Origin: Candidatus Woesearchaeota archaeon
GTDB taxonomy: Archaea > Nanobdellota > Nanobdellia > Woesearchaeales > JAGVYU01
Reading direction: 5' to 3'
Length of the DNA: 35,656 nt
NCBI GenBank assembly: GCA_018303105.1
Contig: JAGVYU010000014.1
Coordinates: 1-35,656, forward strand
The notes under the pieces were generated by a model. The model saw only the letters and a list, made by a program, of their open reading frames with translations, did not search any database and was not told the origin of the DNA. The first letter of the stretch is position 1. Every line of letters begins with the position of its first letter. A program made the translations under genes and the position numbers. Shown in pieces: positions 31,168 to 35,656 of the stretch.

Positions 31168-31258
31168 ACGGCTGTGGTGCAGTGGTTAACATTCGAGCTT
31201 CCCAGGTCCTAAGGACTGGAAACAGCTTGTGACCCGGGTTCGAATCCCGGCAGCCGTA
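31168..31258 (+). tRNA. tRNA-Gly(CCC), intron-containing
   Basis: Folded by hand: acceptor ACGGCTG/CAGCCGT with discriminator A; D arm GTGC...ACAT with loop AGTGGTTA; anticodon stem CGAGC/GCTTG; anticodon CCC at 31201-31203; 4-nt variable region TGAC; T arm CCGGG-TTCGAAT-CCCGG. No CCA is encoded. The 4-nt variable region and D arm are Gly-like, though the first pair is A-U instead of the usual G-C. It sits 1 nt after the antiporter stop and 3 nt before the convergent gene's stop. Confidence 0.9.
31205..31223 (+). other. 19-nt tRNA intron at position 37/38
   Basis: Removing these bases leaves the loop TTCCCAA. The precursor can form TTCC/GGAA as the 4-bp central helix, with bulge CAG on one side and ACA on the other, and an inner GTCC/GGAC stem. 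One extra T opposes the CAG bulge, making a slightly relaxed bulge-helix-bulge site for the archaeal splicing endonuclease. Confidence 0.8.
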
Positions 31259-31261
31259 TTA

Positions 31262-31531
31262 TTATTCTTCCAGCCGAATCGCCCCACTCCCACCGAATAT
31301 CTTCACGCCTTTGATGAGATGGACTCGTTTCCTTATCTCTTGGGCAATCATCTCAAACTCCGCTGCAGAGAATTCAACAATGCCTGAAGAATCCTTGTTC
31401 ACGAACCCAAGAGCGATCGTTTCTTTTCTCGGATTGATGATGTTTTCATTAATCATGACTTCCTGAATTCTTGCGTCATTTTCAATCCTGCTGATTCCAC
31501 CAGAATGATTATAGCGTATCTTGATCTTCAT
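31262..31531 (-). CDS. Conserved-looking small protein, unknown function
   Basis: 89 aa from ATG 31531 ('MKIKIRYNHSGGISRI'). The track's start at 31543 adds four residues, but GGTGATC, which would serve as ribosome-binding site, lies exactly in those codons. The predicted fold mixes strands and one amphipathic helix ('SAAEFEMIAQEIRKRVHLI') and ends with 'KGVKIFGGSGAIRLEE'. I recognise no family. It is convergent with the antiporter/tRNA unit, 3 nt from the tRNA 3' end. Confidence 0.65.
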   Translation of the reverse strand: MKIKIRYNHSGGISRIENDARIQEVMINENIINPRKETIALGFVNKDSSGIVEFSAAEFEMIAQEIRKRVHLIKGVKIFGGSGAIRLEE

Positions 31532-31680
31532 ACGATCACCCATTCATGTCATAAGAATATCCGCTCATAAGCATTTCGCTACTGGAAAGAATAGTACACA
31601 GAGGCACGTAGGAACTTAATATTGTTGGCCACAGGCCTGTTTTGTAGTTAGGCTCCCATTGTGCCGTCTGTAGTGTACTC

Positions 31681-32205
31681 TCAGGAGATCCTGCCAAGCA
31701 TTCTGTTGGCTATCTCGAGCATGAAATCTCTGATGCGCTGCATTTGATTCTTGTTTTCCTCATTGATTTCCTTGATCAGCCGCAGCTGTTCTTGAATTAA
31801 AACTTCTTTCTCTTCAATCGTCAGGTTTAACCGTTCAATCTCGGAGATTTTCGCGTCTATTTCCTGCTGTTTTTGGCTCAGCAATTGAGGAGTGACAGGC
31901 TCTTCTTGGACGTACACGACCTGGCCAATCGTTTGCGGCTGCTCAGGCAGCAAAATATAAATCGCAACGCCCGCAATAAGGATAATGACGATGCCAAAAG
32001 CAACCCACGGCAATGGGCTTTTCTTTTTTAGAAAGCTCGGGCTCCCGTGATGTGCTGGCTGGGGCCTGGATGTCACGGCGCTCGCGCATTCTTCTACGAT
32101 GGCAGGGTCATGGCCGTGCTGAAGAAGTGTGTGTTTAAGGGTGTTAAGCCCATATCCCCGCTTCAGGCCTTTGTTTAAATAGTCAATAATGTCTGCCTTG
32201 GACAT
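31681..32205 (-). CDS. Single-pass membrane protein with N-terminal helical domain and C-terminal coiled coil
   Basis: 174 aa. Residues 1-45 ('ADIIDYLNKGLKRGYGLNTL') form a small helical domain that resembles a short protein-binding module. A Pro/Ser-rich linker and basic 'KKKSPLP' lead into one membrane helix (about 67-86). The outer part has a heptad-like coiled coil (about 110-165, 'ISEIERLNLTIEEKEVLIQE'). The topology suggests a link between cytoplasm and envelope. I do not recognise a named family. A TATA box about 26 nt before the ATG (32227-32236) predicts a leaderless mRNA. Confidence 0.75.
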   Translation of the reverse strand: MSKADIIDYLNKGLKRGYGLNTLKHTLLQHGHDPAIVEECASAVTSRPQPAHHGSPSFLKKKSPLPWVAFGIVIILIAGVAIYILLPEQPQTIGQVVYVQEEPVTPQLLSQKQQEIDAKISEIERLNLTIEEKEVLIQEQLRLIKEINEENKNQMQRIRDFMLEIANRMLGRIS

Positions 32206-32226
32206 ATGATCTTCGGCGCAATGAGG

Positions 32227-32236
32227 GTATTTAAGG
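32227..32236 (-). promoter_or_regulatory. TATA box of the coiled-coil membrane protein gene
   Basis: On the minus strand this reads CCTTAAATAC, about 26 nt before ATG 32205. Confidence 0.4.
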
Positions 32237-32255
32237 TTTTCTGTGGTTTTCTAGC

Positions 32256-32699
32256 CTACAGCGCTACTTCTTCCACGCTTTGGAATAGGCTTCGTAATCC
32301 TAACTCAAGGCTTTCCTCATCGCAGATTTGGTTATGCGTATACGGTTGGAGAATCCATTTTCTATCTGTTTCCTTTGCTTCAGGGTTGACGAAGTACATC
32401 GTGAGTTTCTTGTAGCCGACAAGCCTCTGCCAGTTCTTGATCACACTGTCAATATTTGATTTAATATTGAGAACCACAATCGCTGGAATCTCTTCTCCTG
32501 AAATACCATCAAGCTTTTCCACGACCGTGTGAACGGAATCAATCACGGGCAAGAGGAAGAGTGTAAGCTTCTTGTCCTTATAGATAACTTTGATCGTATC
32601 CCCCTCCCGCTTGACTTCCTGAATGCTCTGGAGAAGGATATCGCGATGCTGCAGGTACTGAATGATCCACTCCGCGAGGACAGAGCCGTAATCTTTCAT
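32256..32699 (-). CDS. Unknown soluble protein, ~147 aa
   Basis: The sequence alternates strands and helices: 'DTIKVIYKDKKLTLFLLPVI', then 'GEEIPAIVVLNIKSNIDSVI' and 'KLTMYFVNPEAKETDRKWIL'. The last segment reads like the core of a small alpha/beta fold (a restriction-endonuclease-like fold is possible but unproven). The C-terminus is an acidic helix. No known family is recognised. A TATA box lies about 27 nt before the ATG, so it is likely a single leaderless unit. Confidence 0.7.
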   Translation of the reverse strand: MKDYGSVLAEWIIQYLQHRDILLQSIQEVKREGDTIKVIYKDKKLTLFLLPVIDSVHTVVEKLDGISGEEIPAIVVLNIKSNIDSVIKNWQRLVGYKKLTMYFVNPEAKETDRKWILQPYTHNQICDEESLELGLRSLFQSVEEVAL

Positions 32700-32721
32700 C
32701 CCTCTTTGAAGTCTGAATCGG

Positions 32722-32731
32722 TTTATAAATA
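32722..32731 (-). promoter_or_regulatory. TATA box of the 147-aa protein gene
   Basis: On the minus strand this reads ATTTATAAAC, about 27 nt before ATG 32699. Confidence 0.5.
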
Positions 32732-32756
32732 TAGCTTTTTGAATAGCTCTATTCCA

Positions 32757-33590
32757 CTAGCCACGTGCATCTTCCACAAAATATCCAAGATAATTGTACA
32801 AAAGTTCAACCAAGCCATAAACGAGTCCATCCACAAAATTCTTTCTGGGCAACGAGTCTCTAAACGTCAGCAATACAGTATAGAGCTTTCTCACGTCTTT
32901 CGAGAACAGGAGTGTTGAGAACTGTTCTATCAATTCCCTGGTTTCTCTTGCAAGCGCTTTGCGATTGCCAATGAATTTTGCAATGCGTGAGAGCGCATCT
33001 CCTGCTTCCTCAATTGTGCTGCAGAGAAGAAAAAACTTGTATGACTGCTGCCCCTTTGAATATTTGGTGAGATAGCGCATACAATACCTCAAATGATAAT
33101 CAAGAAGTCGTTCCTGCGTTTTTACATCGTCATAGTTACCTTTTTTTGTAGGAATCGATTCGAGCAATTGAGCTTGCTGTACGAGCATATGCATGCAGCG
33201 CCGGAAAATTTGATCGATATTTTCCTCGGGAACCGCAATGACATTTCTGAGGACCATCCGCGATGCCGTCTGTTCCTCAACAATCATGCCCAGCAACCGG
33301 CTTCCTGTTTCTTCGGCGAGCTTAGTATTGTTGTGCAGTACCCTGATGATATCATATCCTTCAAGGTATCTGCCCATAACCAGGTGATGCGCCATGGTTT
33401 TCGCAGTATCTCGAATGTCAACAGTGATTTCAGTTTTAGGCGCATGAGCTCCTGCGTTAACAAGAAGTCCTGTTCCGTCTTCTGAAATCGTGATCGTGTC
33501 TCCTGCCGCTAACCCTTTCCTTTGGGTCCAAGCAGCGGGCAGCGTAACCGTAAGTGCATTCCTTCCCTGCCTGACGAGTTTGCGTTCCAT
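32757..33590 (-). CDS. phoU: AbrB/SpoVT-PhoU family regulator
   Basis: Start set at ATG 33590 (277 aa); the track's extra 33 residues read through the promoter. Residues 1-45 ('RKLVRQGRNALTVTLPAAWT') form a SpoVT/AbrB-type DNA-binding swapped hairpin. The rest is a long PhoU-like helical bundle ('MHMLVQQAQLLESI', 'LLCSTIEEAGDALSRIAKFI'). This archaeal architecture is usually annotated as a phosphate uptake regulator. No phosphate transporter genes lie nearby, so the signal is unknown. A 14-bp palindrome covers the region between its TATA box and start, so autoregulation is plausible. Confidence 0.88.
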   Translation of the reverse strand: MERKLVRQGRNALTVTLPAAWTQRKGLAAGDTITISEDGTGLLVNAGAHAPKTEITVDIRDTAKTMAHHLVMGRYLEGYDIIRVLHNNTKLAEETGSRLLGMIVEEQTASRMVLRNVIAVPEENIDQIFRRCMHMLVQQAQLLESIPTKKGNYDDVKTQERLLDYHLRYCMRYLTKYSKGQQSYKFFLLCSTIEEAGDALSRIAKFIGNRKALARETRELIEQFSTLLFSKDVRKLYTVLLTFRDSLPRKNFVDGLVYGLVELLYNYLGYFVEDARG

Positions 33591-33600
33591 GAGTATCACA

Positions 33601-33614
33601 AAGTTATATAACTT
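33601..33614. promoter_or_regulatory. 14-bp palindrome AAGTTATATAACTT, operator candidate
   Basis: A perfect palindrome in the 75-bp region between the divergent PhoU-like and IMPase-family starts. It abuts the minus-strand TATA box (33613-33624) and reaches to 11 nt before the phoU ATG. It could be a site for the AbrB domain of the adjacent gene, although A/T-rich palindromes also arise by chance. Confidence 0.4.
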
Positions 33615-33624
33615 ATATATAAAA
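33613..33624 (-). promoter_or_regulatory. TATA box of the PhoU-like gene
   Basis: On the minus strand this reads TTTTATATATAA, about 28 nt before ATG 33590. Confidence 0.55.
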
Positions 33625-33630
33625 TAGAAG

Positions 33631-33641
33631 ATATATATAAA
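33631..33641 (+). promoter_or_regulatory. TATA box of the IMPase-family gene
   Basis: ATATATATAAA lies 7 bp from the opposing TATA box, so the two promoters must compete for space. The predicted start is near 33663, just before ATG 33666. Confidence 0.5.
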
Positions 33642-33665
33642 TTGTCCGATGTAATAAAAGGAAGT

Positions 33666-34484
33666 ATGACACCAACAAAAACATTCCAAAAACGCGTCAG
33701 CGGTAAAAAGATTAAGGAAGGAATCAATTCCGTTATCGATATTGTCAGATTAATTACTAAAGATTATCTTTGCTCTTATGATTTTGATAGCAGATCCGAT
33801 GTCCGATTCAAAAAGAAAGATGACCCTGTCACAGCCATGGACACGATGTTAGAGGGCATGATACGCGAACAACTGAAGAAAATCGACGGAATCACTCTTG
33901 TTGGCGAAGAAGAAGGCGGTTCTTCTGAAGGAGCAGATCTCGTTGCGTATATTGACCCTATTGATGGAACAAAATCCTTCTTGCGTGAAGATTTTCGTTC
34001 AGCAACAAGTGTAGGTATAGAGTTTCAAGGAAATCTCATCGCAGGACTTGTCTTCGACTTTATGAAAGATATTGCATATAGTGCGATTGATGGAAAATGC
34101 GTTCGAAGAAGGGGGGTTCGTGAAACCCCTCGATTTGCAGCACGGTACCGTTTCGGAAGACCAAGGATATCAGTAGACATGGAAGGAATTCGAACAATCA
34201 TTGACAAGAATCTTCCATTCTCTCCTGTAAAGGCAGAAGGTTCAATAGCCCTGGGAATGGCAGAGTGCGCGATAGGCGCATATGACGCGATGATAGACTA
34301 TCCAAGCCCAAAAACACATACTTGGGATATTGCGGGCGGAGCAGCACTGATCCAAGCGCAAGGCTTTTACTTTACGGACATCTACGGAAATCCATTCAAC
34401 CATAGAAAGCCGGAAAACGGCTTCATTGCCTGTAAACCAGAATTTGCAGAGCAAGTTCCTAAACATTTCCTCCTGAAAAAATAG
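33666..34484 (+). CDS. Inositol-monophosphatase/FBPase-family phosphatase
   Basis: 272 aa from ATG 33666 after AAGGAAG; the track's TTG 33642 lies at the TATA box. The Mg2+-dependent phosphatase motifs are in order: 'GEEEGG' (about 82-87), 'DPIDGTKSF' (about 99-107) and 'HTWDIAGGAALIQ' (about 217-229). All metal ligands of the family appear present. Archaeal members often act on both myo-inositol-1-phosphate and fructose-1,6-bisphosphate; others act on PAP. The sequence does not settle which. It has a divergent promoter with the AbrB-PhoU gene and is followed by a separate DAHP synthase promoter. Confidence 0.9.
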   Translation: MTPTKTFQKRVSGKKIKEGINSVIDIVRLITKDYLCSYDFDSRSDVRFKKKDDPVTAMDTMLEGMIREQLKKIDGITLVGEEEGGSSEGADLVAYIDPIDGTKSFLREDFRSATSVGIEFQGNLIAGLVFDFMKDIAYSAIDGKCVRRRGVRETPRFAARYRFGRPRISVDMEGIRTIIDKNLPFSPVKAEGSIALGMAECAIGAYDAMIDYPSPKTHTWDIAGGAALIQAQGFYFTDIYGNPFNHRKPENGFIACKPEFAEQVPKHFLLKK

Positions 34485-34485
34485 G

Positions 34486-34494
34486 TTTTTAAAG
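34486..34494 (+). promoter_or_regulatory. TATA box of the DAHP synthase gene
   Basis: TTTTTAAAG directly follows the phosphatase stop, about 20-26 nt before the two possible ATGs (34510 and 34516). Confidence 0.45.
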
Positions 34495-34509
34495 CGGGAA
34501 GCACTTGCA

Positions 34510-35628
34510 ATGTGCATGGGAGAAGAGCCTGCCAATGGAATCCACAATGTGCGTATTGCGAAATCTACGAGAAGTATTCCGGCAGCAGTGTTAAAGGAGC
34601 GCTATTCGTTGCATCGCACTCCTAGATTGGAGCACTTGGGCGGGGTTGCATATGACACCGTCATTCAAGCGCGCAGGCAAATCGAATCCATTTTAAGAGG
34701 AGAAGACGAGAGGTTCATCGTATTTATCGGTCAATGTTCAACGCGAGATCCCCAGGAGTCTTTAGAAATAGCACAAAACCTCGCCGAATGGCAGGAAGAA
34801 GTCAAGGATCACATTCTCATTGTCAAGCGGGAGTATGGTCTCAAGCCGCGCACAGAAGACGGCTGGCAGGGTTTCGTCAGCGATCCAAATATGGATGGGA
34901 CGAATGACAGAAACAAGGGCATTGAGCTGTTCTATTCCTTATTGGTTCAGATTAATGCGTTGGGGGTTCCCGTGATCAGCGAGCTTGTAGACGCAAGGCT
35001 TGCAAACCTCTTTGGTGATGCTCTCGCTGCAATCGCCGTTGGTGCTCGAGATGTTACAGGAATGACGCATCGCCAGATGGCTTCAGGGATGAGCATGCCT
35101 GTTGGTTTCAAGAACACGTGTGAGGGAAGCATTGACGCTGCAGTTACGGCAGTGAGCTATGCGAGCAAGCCCGGCTTTTTTCCCGGCCCTGATGACTATG
35201 GGAGTGATTGCTATCATGAGACACTTGGTAATCCGTATGGATTTGTAATCTTACGCGGATCCGATACGAGGTCAAATTATGATGCTCAAACGATAGCAGA
35301 CACAACAGCCAAACTGCTGAGTAAAGGCCTACATGACACGATTGTTGTGGATGCGAGCCACGGCAATTCACGTAAAGACTATGTTAGACAGCCGGAAGCC
35401 TGGGAGGCGGTGCTGAGGCAGCGTGTGCTCGGCAACAAAGATATTGTAGGCATTATGGCTGAGATGAACATTTATGAAGCGAGTATTGAGATCCCAAAAG
35501 ACCTAATGGGATTTGACGCTTCAAAACTGCCTTATGGAGTGAGTGTGACGGACTCCTGCATGAGTCTACAGATGGGAAAAGATTTAGTGTTTAGGACGTA
35601 TGAGGCATTGTCCAAACACCATGATTAA
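34510..35628 (+). CDS. aroG: 3-deoxy-7-phosphoheptulonate (DAHP) synthase, class I, AroG-like
   Basis: Joins phosphoenolpyruvate and erythrose-4-phosphate in the first step of the shikimate pathway. 372 aa (or 370 from ATG 34516). It matches the E. coli AroF/G/H type along its length: 'FIGQCSTRDP' (GPCSIHDP in E. coli; metal-ligand Cys kept), 'KPRTEDGWQGFVSDPNMD', 'ASGMSMPVGFKN', 'VVDASHGNSRKD' (ligand His), 'GIMAEMN' (ligand Glu) and 'SVTDSCMS' (ligand Asp). Most archaea with the pathway use shorter class I-beta enzymes or another route, so this bacterial-looking form suggests transfer. No other shikimate gene is in the window. Confidence 0.92.
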   Translation: MCMGEEPANGIHNVRIAKSTRSIPAAVLKERYSLHRTPRLEHLGGVAYDTVIQARRQIESILRGEDERFIVFIGQCSTRDPQESLEIAQNLAEWQEEVKDHILIVKREYGLKPRTEDGWQGFVSDPNMDGTNDRNKGIELFYSLLVQINALGVPVISELVDARLANLFGDALAAIAVGARDVTGMTHRQMASGMSMPVGFKNTCEGSIDAAVTAVSYASKPGFFPGPDDYGSDCYHETLGNPYGFVILRGSDTRSNYDAQTIADTTAKLLSKGLHDTIVVDASHGNSRKDYVRQPEAWEAVLRQRVLGNKDIVGIMAEMNIYEASIEIPKDLMGFDASKLPYGVSVTDSCMSLQMGKDLVFRTYEALSKHHD

Positions 35629-35656
35629 CCTCCCCTCAAGGTTCCGCTATGGATAC

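Noticed and set aside
31544-31680. Possible small RNA in the gap between the two unknown genes
   Set aside because: No clear promoter or strong fold; a weak GGCC-type repeat near 31630 is not enough.
1-35656. CRISPR arrays, insertion sequences, prophage or toxin-antitoxin pairs
   Set aside because: No regularly spaced direct repeats, transposase or integrase motifs, or terminal inverted repeats were found on either strand.

Overview
The window comes from an archaeal chromosome, probably a DPANN lineage of the Woesearchaeota/Nanoarchaeota type. The archaeal evidence is the S10-spc ribosomal superoperon with eukaryote-like members (eS4, eL32, eL19, eL34, eL14, a SUI1/eIF1 protein), pelota, archaeal PheST, Hef, TATA-box promoters and a BHB-type tRNA intron. 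The DPANN assignment rests on the one-piece primase (PriS fused to the PriL iron-sulfur domain), the thinned-out ribosomal operon and very tight gene packing. It is an inference, not something I could test by alignment.

Layout. 1-2935 (minus): a two-gene envelope operon, made of a multi-pass membrane protein cut by the left edge and missing from the ORF track, and an anchored protein with beta domains and a tandem Cys-rich repeat. 3031-4071 (plus): pelota. 4285-8428 (plus): a TrmB-family regulator, then pheS-pheT. Matching TACTC/GAGTA palindromes lie at both promoters. 8434-22847 (minus): one ribosomal-protein/secretion operon, in transcription order uL3, uL4, uL23, uL2, uS19, uL22, uS3, uL29, eIF1, uS17, uL14, uL24, eS4, uL5, uS14, uS8, uL6, eL32, eL19, uL18, uS5, uL30, uL15, SecY, an EMC3-like insertase, eL34 and eL14. 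Its roughly 160-nt leader can fold into four hairpins. 23084-25582: primase (minus), divergent from HtpX and a stand-alone Lrp/AsnC sensor domain (plus). 25579-29609 (minus): Hef, a small membrane protein, an M50-like protein lacking its zinc motif, and a TraB-family protein. 29702-31258 (plus): PRC-barrel protein, CPA2 antiporter and an intron-containing tRNA-Gly(CCC). 31262-33590 (minus): three small proteins of unknown role and an AbrB-PhoU regulator. 33666-35628 (plus): inositol-monophosphatase-family phosphatase and a class I DAHP synthase.

The genes are mostly information processing (translation, rescue of stalled ribosomes, replication priming, fork repair) plus membrane protein insertion and quality control (SecY, EMC3-like, HtpX, M50-like). 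Many monocistronic genes have a TATA element about 26-28 nt before the start codon, which implies leaderless transcripts. Genes with a leader tend to have a visible Shine-Dalgarno stretch. I used this to choose several starts that differ from the ORF track. I saw no CRISPR array, insertion sequence or prophage, and no gene-free stretch longer than 300 bases. The best leads for new biology are the TrmB-like/pheST operator pair, the structured leader of the ribosomal operon, the Cys-repeat envelope operon and the M50 pseudoprotease.
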